Source: Larix kaempferi
Lineage: Eukaryota > Streptophyta > Pinopsida > Pinales > Pinaceae
NCBI GenBank assembly: GCA_027924585.1
Contig: BSBM01000486.1
Location: 40,998,001-41,062,000 of the forward strand
DNA: 64,000 nucleotides
Direction of reading: 5' to 3'
The notes beneath the pieces were generated by a model. It saw nothing but the letters and a program-made list of their open reading frames with translations, was not told where the DNA came from and made no database searches. Below are positions 1 to 12,975 of the stretch, piece by piece. The position numbers and the translations under genes were made by a program. The first letter of the stretch is position 1, and every line of letters begins with the position of its first letter.

Positions 1-993
1 TCCAATGATCGATCTTGAGGGGAATCGGGTAGGATGGTATACAAGTAACCCGATTGTGCATAAATGAGATCAAAATGTTGGGCCTTCATGATGGCCTCTT
101 TCTCCATTTGGGACAATGAGGTTGCAACGTCTTTTTCTATTGTGGGTTGGAGTGATTTTATGAACCAATCCAACAAGAACTAAGGTTGAATGTCAATATT
201 GCACAATGTGTATCATCTATGCCACTCATGGATGTGGTCCGCTATGTGGGTAGAGGTATTCTATTGAAATTTTATGAGAATTTCAAGTCCGAGGTCATGA
301 CATATTAGCAATTGGAAGTATGCGAGGAATGTAGTGGCTATTGTCCCAAAGAAGGCATGGGTTTCCCTTGGTAGGTTCACATACCATTTTGCCACCGTTC
401 CTGTAACTTGGTTCGCTGAAAGAAGTGAATCCTCACTGAATCTTCCACTATGTTATTGGAGGAACACTATAAGTGGAATGACATGATGTGGTTTGCTGGG
501 TCATCTCCTTGTTTCCCTTCAAATTTAGGGATATATGAGGGGAGCTTATCGGGCATAGCTTGCCATGACAGATCATACACTATGGGGTCATTGTACAGTT
601 TGGCTAAGTCAGGGAGATTCAAGTAATCCATGAAGGGTAAGTTAGTATTAGGTCCTTCTATCGTATGTTGTGTGTTGTTCCATCGATGGAAGAACGAGGG
701 GTATGTGCCAGCGATCTTTGTCTTTGATGTGAGGGCAAGGGTCTTGTGTGTCCTCTTCCCGAAGAGGTGGAATAATAAGAAAGGGAATTTCCTTCGAGGG
801 GTGAAAATAAGGGGGATCCTCTTTCATGAGAGGTAGAACCAAAGGGATTTATTAAACTATCTTCAAGAGGAGAAAATGGAGGGTTGCTTCTTCCATGAGA
901 GGATGAAAAAAAAGGATCTAAGTTTTCTCCATGGGAAGAGAATGAATCAAGCAAGGAGCAACCTCGCCTGGATGATCCTATCAATGTTTCCAA
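1..993 (-). pseudogene. Decayed Gypsy (Tat-like) gag, truncated by the window edge
   Basis: Read on the minus strand from about 993 to 1, this is a Gypsy capsid (gag) region. Segments such as LPDLAKLYNDP, IPKFEGKQGDDPANHIMSF, THIADHIHEWHR and KAQHFDLIYAQSGYLYTI align, in order, with the gag of the complete element at 22594-23190. The upstream part (993-658) encodes a Ser/Arg/Pro-rich stretch with an imperfect repeat containing FSPLE, which resembles the repetitive N-terminus of the other gag. In-frame stops (e.g. HL*CSS) and at least one frameshift break it. Gag would form the virus-like particle. Protease and RT would lie beyond position 1. Homology is clear from the shared motifs; the Tat-lineage label is inferred from the better copy. 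Confidence 0.8.
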
Positions 994-1958
994 GGAACGG
1001 CCTCGGCTAGAGTATCTCCCTTGTGAACCACGAGAAGAAAGTGAGAAAACACCCCTTGAGAGAAGGGAAAGGCCTTGCAGTCCACGAGACTGACTTAGGG
1101 ATTTTTGTTCCTCGATAGTGGAAGTTTAGTGGCAAATGAGATTGATGATGGGAATAAACACAATTGAACAAATACAAAATTATGCCAACCACAACCGATG
1201 CAAAATTATGCAAAGTGAGTGATATGTGCTATGTCAGTTTAGTGCAAGTGATCCCACATGTAGGTGATTTTTAATTACAAGTTTAGTGAACTTGTATTCA
1301 AAAAGAAAATAAATGTAAATTCCTTAAAGACCTACATCTTTCCTCTCAAATGTAACTAGGCCTTTCAAAAGCACAATCGATGGCGATAATGGGATCCACA
1401 CAATCACTGACTAGTGAAGGTAACAACGTCAATTATATTGGCGATGGGGCTATGTCGTGAAAGAGATTGGAAACATTTCCAAATGGAAATATTTGACTTC
1501 AAGAGTCAATTGCACTCAAAATTTCTCCTTAGTGATATCCCAAGTTTGGCCACTAAGATACTCGTGTCACTAAGATACCCGTGTCATGTGTGGATAAGTG
1601 GTTTTTACTGGGCGGCATAGTGTCACCTCCATAAAAAACTGAGTGAATCTTTAGGGAGGGCAGGGAAACTATACCTCGGATTTCAAATCCTTGGGCACTG
1701 CACCTTCTTATCCGGGTTGTCTTTTGACACTTGCTAATAGCAGGATTTAAAAGTACCCTATAAGTCAACAATGCTATGTTTCAAAAACATAGTGAAGATA
1801 GATTGGTAGGCATTAATGGATGCCTAGACCAATCAATCATAACCAAACTATAAATTTTCTTGTGACCTCCCGTGGAGGGATTTAGTTGGTTGATAATTTA
1901 CAAGTGTTGATTTTAAGGGTTCAAATTCACTTAAGGAGTGTAAGAGAGGCATTTCACA
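994..1958 (-). other. Leader (5' UTR) region of the same Tat-like Gypsy element
   Basis: No coding frame is supported here. On the minus strand it contains phrases similar to the leader of the 19.7-32.2 kb element, for example ACATGACACGGGTATCTTAG against the region near 21577-21597, and a CGCCCAGTA/CTCCCAGTA box. It precedes the gag relic at 1-993 in the correct order. The LTR is not visible because the Copia element starts at 1959. Confidence 0.5.
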
Positions 1959-2692
1959 TGTGATATTTTAGGATTAGGATCACTCAACAGTAGCATACCT
2001 CACTAGAATTCACTCATGTAGTGAAGAAAGAAGAAGAAGAAACACTAAATCAATTGACACTCATTACACAGAAAATGGAGAAAAAATGCTCTATCATACA
2101 TCAGCTGTAAGCTGGCACTCTGTAATGTGAATAATAATTGAATACAATCGAAAGAATTCGAATGCCACTAAGGTCATTCGAATCATCCTCAATGGTTGGC
2201 TTGGATAGCATTAGAGACATCATCCAAACCAGTGGCAGTGGTCATAAAGCTCAACTAGTTAGTCAAATGAGTCTAACTGAGTGCATGGGAACTGATGTAG
2301 GGAAAGAGAATCCAATGTGGGCGCATGAGGAGCTTTCAGTAGTTAGTGGAGCTCAAACTAGTCTCAGTGGGTTCCTATCTAAGTGCTTCAATCAGTTAAC
2401 TAGTCAATCATCCCTTGAATCAAGGAACTGAGTCATCAACTAACTAACTAACTAAAGTAACTCCTAAATAGGTGGAAGAAGGTGCACATGTTCTCCAGTG
2501 ATGAAAATAAGGGCGCATCAGTGGCTAGGAGGGATGGAACTGAGCAAAAACAAGCTCCTGGGGGCTGTAAAATAAGGACTAGGTGCTAGGAGACCACCAA
2601 AATGATGAATTGATGCATGCAGATGACTGGATGCATGCAGAATTGCATGCAGGCATGAAAAATACAAAAATGATGGTGAGAATATTCCAACA
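1959..2692 (-). repeat. 3' LTR of the Copia element at 1959-6555
   Basis: 734 bp, matching 5793-6555 in direct orientation. It contains short repeats of a GATGCATGCA motif near 2610-2660. The inner edge joins the poly-G polypurine tract. Confidence 0.92.
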
Positions 2693-2702
2693 CCCCCCCC
2701 GC
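2693..2702 (-). other. Polypurine tract of the Copia element
   Basis: The plus strand reads CCCCCCCCGC directly inside the LTR end; on the minus strand this is GCGGGGGGGG followed by the LTR start TGTTGGAATATTC. The position and purine content fit the plus-strand priming site of an LTR element. Confidence 0.8.
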
Positions 2703-5494
2703 AAGATAAACATGATGTAGTAACTGAAATGGTAAAGTAGGGCCTTGGTGACTGAGACCAAAGGTCACCCCGTACAATCAAATCTAAATAATAAAAGAGG
2801 AAAGAGGGAAAACCCAGTGGGAAGAAAGCCCTCCCTCAAAATAGACTAAAGGATGATAATGTAGCATATCATCACTCACCCTGGAAGGAGTCAAGTGTTA
2901 TTCTTTTCCAAAGAAGGATCGATCGACCTGAAATGGATCAATAATGTGAGAAGGATGGAACTTTCCATTCTGATAATTTGATATGGTTCTCTGTCGATCA
3001 GTTGGATCACCAACAAGATCTATGACAGATCTGAGAGTAGTGGCTGTCCATCTCGGAAGAGGAGGATCATCAGTTGATAGATCATCAGGTTCTTATGGAA
3101 CTGGATCTCCCATTCGCTCATCTTCTGAATCAGTTGCTAGATCTTCAGGTTCTTGTGGATCTGGATCTAGCATTCACTCTTCATCATCATCACTCTCATA
3201 CTATGAATCTGAATTGTCATGTGATGAAGGTTCGATCTCTTGGAGCTCAACAAGTAGTGGAGGTGTGGTAGGAAAGCTCTCTTGCTCAACTGGATGAGCA
3301 TCATGAAGAGGCCATTCCTCAAACTATACACTCCTATCAAGGAATGTGGTCATAGTAGAAGGATCAAGAAGCTTGTAGGTTGGGATACACTCTCTGATTT
3401 GTGGATCTAGGGCTCTCCTCTTCTCATATGGAATCCTTTCCCATGCTCTGGATCCAAATACTCTAAGATGAGACACATCAGGTTTGTATCCCATCCATGC
3501 TCGAAAGGAGTCATGTATTTGAGTCCTTTGTGAGGAACTCTGTTCTAAAGATAGGAGGCACAGTTAATGGCTTATGCCCAAAGACTAGGGTGCAAACCTT
3601 TCCACTTTAGCATGCAGGTGGCCATTTCTTTCAATGTTCTGTTCTTCCTTTCAGCAACACCATTCTGCTGTGGTGTATAGGAAATAGTATGTTGCATCTC
3701 AATGCCCTCTTCAGCACAAAAGGTTTGAAAATCATCCTTGATGTACTCACCTCCATTGTCAGTGTGAATGGCCTTGATCTTTCTATCTAGAAACTTTTCT
3801 GTGGAATACTTGAAAAACTTAAAGAATCCAAATACTTCTGACTTCAATCTAAGAAAATATACCCATGTAAATCTGGAATAATTATCAATAAAAGTGAGTA
3901 TATACCTTGCCTTGTTCAAAGATAGATATGGAAATGGCCCTGCAACATCACTGTGAATCATATCTAGAGGATGAGAGGCTCTCCTTGCCTTCCCTTTCTC
4001 AAATTTCTTCTCAGGATGCTTGCCAATCAAAAAACCATGACAGTTTCCCATAGCAAACTTGATCTTGGGCAGCCCTTCAACCATCTCTTTAGTATGCATG
4101 TATTGCAAGTATTGATAATTAAGATGCCCAAATCTTTCATGCCACAATCTACTCTCTTCATTGGCATGAGTGTGAAGAGAAGATTGCTTTGAGAGAGGTA
4201 ATAAGTGGGAGAACTCATACAATTTTGACTTATGATTTGCAACTCCTTTTGAAATGGTAGAACCTGATAAGATGTCTTGGATTTCGACCTCATTTGGAGA
4301 GAAGATCACCCTCTTGGGCTCTCCAGTATGGGTCATCTGATATACTGAAAGAATATTAGCAATGAGAGTGAGGAAATAGAGTACATCCGAGAAGTATCGA
4401 TGATCTAGTTTTATTCTTCCAATCCCATCAGAGGAGACCTCAGAATCATTCTCCAACATAATGGATGGTCCAACAGTAGCTTTGAATCCAGTGAAGAGAT
4501 TCTTGGAGGAATACATATGCCTAGATGCTCCAGAATCTATGATGAAGGAGGATTGAGTTGATGCACCTGCCATGAGGGCATGGCATCTCTCTTTGTTCTT
4601 AGATCCAGATGGTTCACTCTCTTTCTTCCTAGCACATGTAGGTATTGGGAGATTATTCTTCTCAAGGATTGAGGCCATAAGATCTATGTTCTTCTTCATG
4701 CATGAACTTTCAGGGTGATATCCTCGATTACAGTATGTGCACTTGGATTTTCCCTTATGAGTGTGCTTGTCCTTCTTAGGATTCGAGGTTCCATCTGACT
4801 ATATGGGAGCCTCCTTCTGCTTTGTATCATTCGACTTTCTATCAGAATTTTTCTGTTTCCATTTTCCATTCGCTCTTCTCATCTTAGTGGCTGCAAGAGT
4901 TGAATCCAACTTGGTTTTTATCACTCCCATGTGTACTAGCTTCTCCTCCTCAAGAGTTAGAGATTGGATGAAGTCTTCAAGCGAAGGGAATTTCGATTTA
5001 GGAATGGACAATCTTACTGACTGGAAGGTCGAAACAAACACTGAATAATTAGGGCCTAGCTTCGATAGGATGGCAAGGATGAGTTGTTTTTCTTCCTTCT
5101 CAATACCATACCTCTTCAACTATGAAATCAAGTTCTTGAATTTGTTGAGGAACACAGTGATAGTTTTGAAACTGCTTGGACTCATGGAGATGAGCTCATT
5201 TTCTAGTTTATGCCCCTTCAAATCATCTTTCTGGCGAAGGAGGGATTCAAGCTTGTCCCAAACCTCCTTTGGAGTCTTCAAATCGATAACATGAAAGTGA
5301 AAATCTTCAGAAATGTTGAGTAGCAACAGTCCTACTGCTTCATCAAGCTTGTCTAAGTACTTGGATTTCTCTACTGCACCAATAGGCTCAACTGCTAAGC
5401 CATTCACCACTCTGGAAAGACTCTTTGACTTCAAGAAGATGTCCATTTTAGCCTTCCATTTGAAGTACTTGAATGAATTCAACTTGAGATCCAT
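2703..5494 (-). pseudogene. Copia gag-protease-integrase polyprotein, broken, no RT
   Basis: One minus-strand frame runs from 5494 to about 3300. In order: UBN2-type gag (5494-4800); CCHC zinc knuckle CTYCNRGYHPESSC (4741-4700); protease motif IIDSGASRHM (about 4545); GAG-pre-integrase (RLWHERFGHL) whose Zn site reads NCHGF instead of C-x2-C; integrase with all three catalytic sites visible (HSDVAGP, TDNGGEY, NGVAERKNRT); and the integrase C-terminal end near 3350 (YKLLDP...). Stops lie at 5120 (TAG), 4799 (TAG) and 3572 (TAA), all in one frame, followed by more. A Ser/Asp-rich linker follows, then the PPT. The whole RT-RNase H part, about 1.5 kb in related elements, is absent. Translation start is taken at the ATG at 5494. 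Confidence 0.88.
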
Positions 5495-5780
5495 AATGCT
5501 AAAGAATTCAAAGCTAAGAGAGGGAGATTCCTACAAAACAAATGAGAATTATGAAAAGAAGATCTGCTGCAATTCGAATTGAACACTACCTTAGGACACT
5601 AAACACATGTGACTAAGTCCTTCACACTTGGGTAGACCTCACTGGATTGCTCCAGTGAATTCAAGGCAATAGCACCAGGATTTGTTGTGGAAACTCAGAG
5701 GCTTCTTGTGCTCAATGAAAGACAACTGCTCAAGGAATTGCTGCAACTGCTGCTGTTGCAATTCGAATTAGATGCTGTCA

Positions 5781-5792
5781 GATCTGATACCA
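5781..5792 (-). other. Primer-binding site (initiator tRNA-Met type)
   Basis: On the minus strand TGGTATCAGATC directly follows the end of the 5' LTR. It matches the usual plant Copia site TGGTATCAGAGC at 11 of 12 bases. Confidence 0.85.
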
Positions 5793-6555
5793 TGTGATAT
5801 TTTAGGATTAGGATCACTCAACAGTAGTAGACCTCACTAGAATTCACTCATGTAGTGCAGAAAGAAGAAGAAGAAACACTGAATCAATTAACACTCATTA
5901 CACAAAAAATGGAGAAAAACTGCTCTATCATACATTCGCTGTAAGCTGGCACTCTGTAATGTGAATAATAACTTAATCAATAAAAATAATTCGAATTCCA
6001 CTAAGGTCATTTGAATCATCCTCAATGGTTGGCTTGGATAGCATTGGAGACATCATCCAAACCAGTGGCAGTGGTCATAAAGCTCAACTAGTCAGTCAAA
6101 TGATTCTAACTGAGTCTAACTAAGTGCATGGGCACTGATGTAGGGAAGGAGAATCCAGTGTGGGCGCATGAGGATCTATCAGTAGTCAGTGGAGCTCAAA
6201 CTAGTCTCAGTGGGTGCCTATCTAAGTGCTTCAGTCAGTTAACTAGTCAATCATCCCCCGAATCAAGGAACTAAGTCATCAATTAACTAACTAACTGAAG
6301 TAACTCCTAAATAGGTGGAAGAATGTGCACATGTTCTCCAGTGATGAAAACAAGGGCGCATCAGTGGCTAGGAGGGATAGAACTGAGCAAAAACAGGTTC
6401 CCGGGGGCTGCAAAATAAGGACTAGGTGCTGGGAGACCACCAAACTGATGACTGGATGCATGCAATTGCATATAGATGCATGCAAATGACTAGGTGCATG
6501 CAGAATTGCATGTAGGCATGCAAAATACAAAAATGATGGTGAGAATATTCCAACA
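5793..6555 (-). repeat. 5' LTR of the Copia element at 1959-6555
   Basis: 763 bp. It is longer than its partner because of small duplications near 6110-6125 and extra GCATGCA-type repeats near 6455-6500. It is followed by target-site copy TCACA. Confidence 0.92.
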
Positions 6556-6560
6556 TCACA

Positions 6561-6880
6561 ATCCTACTTCTTTCTAATCCATCAAGATCCCATGAGGTGC
6601 GAGATGGAGAGCATACTCAAAGTAAGAGAGTCTTTAGGTCTCTTAGTGTGTTCGAGTGGAGCCACATGTGTAATAAGCAAATGATATTGTTGTTGCAACT
6701 AACTAAAGATCTCAAAGTAAATGCAAATGTAGTTTCTACTTCAACTCAAAAGATGCTAAAGGTGCTTGCAACTAACAATGCTTATGGAATTGAAAAGTGT
6801 GCAATGGAGGTATTTCACACTCTCCTTTTTTTGATCCACCAAGGTCACGTGGAATGCAAAGTGAAGAGTATACTTTAGGA
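6561..6880 (+). repeat. Diverged tandem duplication that was the Copia target
   Basis: A unit starting GAGG(C/T)ATTTCACA...GATCCA(T/C)CAAG(A/G)TC appears at 1946-1958 joined to 6561 onward, and again from about 6807. The Copia element split the first copy. The short frames here are not convincing genes. Confidence 0.5.
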
Positions 6881-9180
6881 GATTAGATTCATTAGTTCCT
6901 TGCTTGTATGCAAAAGTGGATTACACTACTTTGCTTAAAACATGAGAAATAAGCAATGAACAAACATGATGTCTTGAATACTAGTGATGACTAGGAGGCT
7001 CGTTGAAAGCCTCAAAGTCTGTTACCTTGGTAGATTTCAAGAGAAGGCCTCTTTACTTCCTAATCTTGGGCTAAGTGAGATAATTACTAAAGAAAAACTA
7101 ACTATTTCAAGTTAGTTTAATTCTAGTCCATTAGTGAGTAGTGATTGGGACTGTAAGATTGTATGTGAAACTAACAAAAAGCAAATTAAAAGACAATAGT
7201 GCATGTTTTCCCGATATAGATGCACTAGTAGCACGGGTTTCCCCAATACAGATGCACTAGTAGCATAGTTACTACATAGAAAATCTATGCTAGAGGAGAA
7301 TATATTACTGCGTAGAAGGAAGGAAATTATGCGCAATAGTGCAACTGTCAAAGAAAATTCCATGCGGGTAGCGATCTTGGGGCGTCGGGATTCACGCTAC
7401 TGTGTAAACAACAATTATGACCCAAAGGAGGACGAATTTCAAGAATGAAGGTATGGACATGTTCTCCATTACAAGACAAAAACCTAGAATTAGCTACTTA
7501 GCAAATAACAACCTTGTTAAAGAGAAATGAACAAAAATGAAGTGGAGTCGCAATAAATAATATTGTGGGAAAATTTGCACAAAGGTGTGCAGCCCTGCCC
7601 ACTTGAGGGTGAATCCCTTGAGGTTGTCAAAAAGGCCCAGTATTGTGTTACTAAAAACAAATGGGATTGACTCCAAATTGATCCTTCAAGCTGTTGTTAG
7701 CAAAGGAAAACAAAATAAAACAAAAACTTGAAAATAACTTGAAACAAAGCAAAGAGAGTGAGAATATGCAAATCACATCAAGAAGCAAATGCTAGAACCA
7801 ATTTAGATTTCTCAATGGTCAAGCTTGTTACATGTAGCGTCACCTAGGAGGTGTGGGATTCAAGGGAAGCCAATAATCTCCCTTAGGGAGGTCCTTTTTT
7901 TCCACACTAAATGCTAAATAACTTGAAAGAACAAATGGGAGGAACAATTGCCCCTTGGTGGAAGGTGGCAAGGGAGCTTGATGAATGCTAGTAGGTATTG
8001 GAAGAGGTGGAAGAAGTTCCAACACAATTTCAACAGCATAACCTTGCTCTAATTTTTCTCCTTATAGATGCATTCCCATGGATTCCTTTTATAAGCCAAG
8101 GGGTGGCCAATAAATAACTAGATCCAAATGTGGACTCATTAATTCCATGATCTAGCTCCAAAGTACACAATAGGGGGCCATTTAATGATCCCAAGTACAC
8201 GAGGAGCCAAATTTGAATTCTTGGAGGTGATGGAACTTTCATGACATTTCAATGCAACATGGGTGGTTGTGGCCCCACCATTTTTCATTGTCGCGCAAAT
8301 TTCGAAGGAAAATCCCGCTAGGCTAGCGTGGGCACATAATTGATAATACGTGTTGTAGCACGGGCTATTATGGGTGTAACCGCACTACTGCTTCTTTTCA
8401 CTAGTTTTTGGATTTTTTGGACTCAAGTTGCTTTCTGGATTTGATGAAGATGTCTTTGGTGGGTTGTGTGCTATATGTTGATGACGCCTTACTGCAATAT
8501 TGGTGAAAATGTCACATGTGTGCTAAAATTTAGGCATTAACAATGCTATACACTTTAAATACAATGTAAAATAGTGTTTTTGAACACTTTTTAACTTTAG
8601 TTCAATGCATGGTATGATAGTTGTAGTTAAATGATATTATTTTTGAATATTTAGCGAACAAATGTACATTTAAAAACTAGTTATAATGGGAAACATGTAC
8701 ATTTTGGAAGTTTTTTCTTTAAACTTGCATGTCAAATAAAATCTTTTTATGGCCAAAATTGAAAATAAATAGAGGGAAATAACATTTTAAACATATTTTT
8801 AGAGATTTCATATATATAAAAATGATAATATTTAATATTCTTTTCCATAAAGTAGTGATTAAGATAAAATCAAACACACAAAGTAAACAATATACTATGG
8901 TAAATAACATACAATAAGATTCATCATAAAACAACAATATATAGATACTTATTCTTAATGTAAAATCTTAAAGTCAAAACTTTATAAATACATCTTATCA
9001 AAAAATTGTCAAATGTAACATGTCCCTCAAAGACATCTTAAAATTAATGAATAATATAATATATGTAAAATTCACCATCGACATTATCAATTTCTGGAGC
9101 TCATGTTTCTTCTAGGACGTCATTGTGCTCTTACATTGTGTCTTCTATTTCTATAATTTGTCCAAACTAATCCTTTCCAA
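6881..9180. other. Unassigned non-coding DNA
   Basis: No coding frame longer than about 85 codons and no recognisable domain. The stretch 7200-8500 is of mixed composition; from about 8520 it becomes strongly AT-rich. No LTR pair, TIR or RNA gene could be supported. Confidence 0.5.
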
Positions 9181-11893
9181 TCAACCCTGTAATGGTCGTT
9201 GAGGATCTTTTGACATTTTTGTCACATCTAATACACCAAATTGTCCTTTCTTCAATCCAACTTCTTGCATTAAATTTGGAATAGATTTAATGGCATTAAT
9301 TATTTGCTTAATATAATTGTATTGTAGTGAATCTCTTTCAATGGATATGCAATTTATTCCTTTTGTAAGGAGCATGCTAGTGTCTTACTTAATCACCAAA
9401 TAAAACAAAAATTATGTAAATTAGCTTAAAGAAAAATAAATTAAAAATTATAAAGATTGAAGGATTAAAACTGATAGAAATTGAAGTATGATTTCATATA
9501 TAATATCATAAATATTATTTGAGCCTAATAACAAATCTTTAATCCAATCTCCTTTGCTTGAAAATGTATCTATGAAATAATTAATCAATGCTTGTGACTT
9601 TTGATATATGTTTACAGTCTCTCCTTTCAAATTATTTTCGTCATATGTTATCTTTCTAACCACAACATTATAAGTCAATAATTGACTATGTTTTCCTTCG
9701 CTCTTTTCATTGATAAGAAGAGGATCATAAGTATTATCTTTTACCCAACATGCAAAATGAATGCTTTCAATATCACTCGTAAATGTATCACAATTGAGCT
9801 AAGAATATTAGGATTGTGCTTGTAACATACATACATAAGAATCCAATTAACTTATAAATAAATCAAATTGATTACTAAATTTAAACACTAAATAGCACAC
9901 TGCAAATATTTTACTACTAAAGTTGCTTCCTTGAATTTGCTTTACCCTTGAAGGATGATAACACTAATCCTCCTTGTGTGTCCGAATGAAAAACAAAAAA
10001 TCTCCAAAATGGTGATGTTGTGACATCTACAACTCTCGTAACCACTTTATTGAATTGTTAGTAACTATAAGGATCAGAATCATATGTTTTTGATATTGTA
10101 ACCATGGGGGATATCTACAATAACTAGGGAGTTACACTCCTTTTTAGGAATAAGATCTGTAATTTTTGCACGATCACCTAATATAATTTGATATTGAACA
10201 ATGTCTAGCCCATTCCAAATGTAATGATCAAGGGTATCATCAAGTTCAACATTTGCAAGGTGTCGTCTTGTTTGTCGTTCATACTTGCCTTTTTTAATGA
10301 TTTTTTAAAGGAATGGAGTACTCCATCTATATTATTCATTGGTATCTTTTATGACAAAAACAAATATTATTTCTATAAGTAATAAAATAGAAATAAATTA
10401 ACTTACAAATAAATAAAATAGATATTATAAATCAACATACATTTTTTAATGCAACAAAAAATTGTTTTAAGTTTTCTATGGAGCTTGAGTTTGGATTGTT
10501 GCATTTAGCATCATCCTATCTCTTTTCATTCAATGTTTTAACCATTTGCTTTTGTATTATCATGTAGATCTTGTGAATAGATGAATAAAATAAATAATTT
10601 CACAATCATATTAATATAACAAAATACTTAGAACATTAACATGTTAAAATAAAAAAATAAAATTATAAATTTAACATTAATAATAAAAAATAACTCAATA
10701 AACTTACTTCTCAAATCCATTAGACATTTTTTCCATTGATAATTCACCTGAACTTACACATGATAATATTGTCATGATAAGTGTTTCATCCTTCACTCCT
10801 TGCATTGATTTACAAGGTGTTATAGTCATATCATTTGCCAAATTCTTGATGTCTAAACATGCCTTACCAATGCTTGCTATTACGATTTTGGAATTTTTAA
10901 CATTCTAATTTTTTATGCCAATATTTTCCCACAATCTAAACATCTTATCAATCAAATCCCATGTTTTCCCCAGTTTAAATCCCAATCGTTTTTTCATTAT
11001 ATATATATCTCTAAATGCATCACTTTCTCTGGCACCTTTTTTTTCACATTTTCCTCCTTAATCGGTAAACCTATTTCCATACAACATTGCTTTTGAAAAC
11101 TTGAATCAACATTTGATTTGTCCCCACCACATATTTGTTCAAATTCATTATGGATAAATATCAGCCTATGAATTTCATGGACATCCTATATTCATTATCT
11201 GTGTTATGATCCCATGACAATAGTTTTGCTTTTGTATCTATTAAACCATCATGAATGATGCATTTGACTATTTCAAAAAGAGGGTTTTTTGGATACTCAT
11301 GCATCAATTTCTTCTAGCCTCTATAGAACGATTTCATCCAATCACATAATAATTATAATCAAAACATTTTGATCGATCAAATGCATTCCTAGTAGAAACT
11401 TCTTTTTGAGTCAACAAGAACTAGGTAGTCAACCACATGTGCATATGGATTGTGCCTTATCAATGTTTTCAAGTTATGAATATGCAAGCGGCGTGGCTTT
11501 CTACTTTGATACTTCTCTTGGACTTTTGTGGGCCTATAATACATTTTCACTTAATTGAAATGCATTCCCATTGAAAACCAATTTTTCCCTCCTCAATCGA
11601 TCTCTAATGACATTTTGTGTTTTTTTATTAACACCATCATCTAGATCAACACCTGGAGTTATGATTTACCTACTAGCCTCATAATTTTCACTATTATTCG
11701 AATCTAACCATGGTTTCTTCATTAATAACAACATTATGTCTCCTCCTTTTATGACTTGAAGGAGTTTCAACTTAATCAACAATATATTTATCATCAATAG
11801 GAATGGAAACATCCTCAACCATAGTTCTTTTGAGTTTCTCTCGTTTCTTTTTCTTTCAAGCAAGAGTAGTAACCTCATTAACATCAATCTCAC
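9181..11893 (-). pseudogene. Decayed beta-class DNA N4/N6 methyltransferase-like gene with introns
   Basis: On the minus strand, broken frames carry methyltransferase motifs in the order IV then I. At 10115-10095 is VDIPHGYN, aligning with the catalytic DPPYG box. Further on come YDSDPYSYQQFNKVV and SPFWRFFVFHSDTQGG. At 9553-9518 is GDWIKDLLLGSN, aligning with the S-adenosylmethionine loop (GDxVLDxFxGSG). INCISIERD (about 9350) fits the following acidic strand. This order is typical of beta-group amino-methyltransferases. A GT...AG intron of 95 nt is plausible at 10440-10346. Upstream, to 11893, are broken pieces I do not recognise. Stops, frameshifts and altered catalytic and SAM-loop residues mean it is not active. 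The family assignment rests on motifs read by eye. Confidence 0.5.
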
Positions 11894-12599
11894 ATCATCT
11901 TCATTTGGGGTTTATACACTTTAAAATGTAACCTTTCTAGCCTTATTAGATTGTTGGATTTCCTTTCTTTTTTTATTCTTTATGTGGTTGTACTTTTTCA
12001 GTTTGAGATTTCAACACTTTATGTTTATTCTTACTTACTTATTGTGCCTTGTCAATTTGAAAGGCACTAATGGCACCCATAATATTTTCCTTTGTAGAAT
12101 AAATACCCCCAACTTATGTGAAAGTGACATAGCAAAATCTTGTAAAAATAAAAAACATTATGGTACTAAATATTCTACAAAATATATCATCGTACTTATA
12201 ATATATAAAAACATATTTAAGAATAACCAAATTTGCATTGCCTCTCTTGATATCTACACATAAATATGTAAAAATTTCCTCTATATTGTAATTTAATGCT
12301 TTGAAACAATATCTTATCAGTACAAAAAAGAATAAAATATTTCATATTTAATATTTCAAAAGTACATATTTCAAAGTGCAAAAAAGATAAAAGCATAAGC
12401 ATGTTTTTTAAATAAAATTGGATAAACGTTCAAAATTAAAAGAAAAGAAAATGAATAAACTTATAAAAAAACCAAAATTTAAAAACTAAGAAAATTAAAC
12501 AAGTTCAAATAAATTTATTTGTTTTTAATAAAAACCTTGTAAACGAACCAAGAGTCACAAAAAAACGAGTGGCCCAAAGGAGCACCCCCTCCTCCTCTG
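11894..12599. other. AT-rich non-coding spacer
   Basis: AT-rich DNA between the methyltransferase-like relic and a GC-rich minisatellite. The largest frame (11982-12263, +) has no recognisable domain and is unlikely to be a gene. Confidence 0.4.
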
Positions 12600-12975
12600 C
12601 TAGTCACACCCATGCTCCCATGGGCACCCACAAGGGAACCCCCTCCCTCTCTTTGTTGGGAGTGCATTGGAATCGAGCATTCCCATCCATGGGCGCCCAT
12701 GGGAGTGTTGGTCACACCCTTGGGTTCCCATAGGGGCACTACCTCCCTCCAGTCCATTGGGGATGCACCCACTACCGACGAAGGGGAGGGAGGGGGGCAC
12801 TCACAAGGGCCACTCCTCTCTCCCCTTCACCAAGAGTGCAACCTCTCCTGGCAGATGGGAGGAGGGGTTCCCTTGTAGGAACCTAAAGCAATGTTGTATG
12901 CTCCCTTAGGAATCCCCAAGGGCACTCCCTCCCTCCCATTTTTTGGGAGTGCATCCACTCTTGGCACCTAGTCTC
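12600..12975 (+). repeat. GC-rich minisatellite, about four units of roughly 95 bp
   Basis: Units contain AAGGG(C/A)(A/C)C..CTCCCTC followed by TTGGGAGTGCAT or a variant; copies start near 12630, 12730, 12805 and 12915. A perfect 16-base palindrome CCATGGGCGCCCATGG lies at 12687-12702. The island is sharply richer in G+C than its flanks. Frames across it are repeat-derived. A related G-rich tract continues to about 13110. Confidence 0.6.

Larger units (their letters stand above)
1959..6555 (-). mobile_element. Copia LTR retrotransposon, RT/RNase H-deleted, TSD TCACA
   Basis: A 4.6-kb element on the minus strand. Two direct repeats (1959-2692 and 5793-6555) start TGTGATATTTTAGG and end GAATATTCCAACA on the plus strand, giving TGTTGG...TCACA in element orientation. 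The five bases TCACA occur directly outside both ends (1954-1958 and 6556-6560), so the insertion is complete. A primer-binding site and a polypurine tract sit at the expected places. The internal region of 3.1 kb encodes gag, protease and integrase but no reverse transcriptase or RNase H, so it could move only with help from another element. The LTRs differ by indels (734 and 763 bp) and many substitutions, so it is older than the element at 19.7 kb. Confidence 0.93.
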
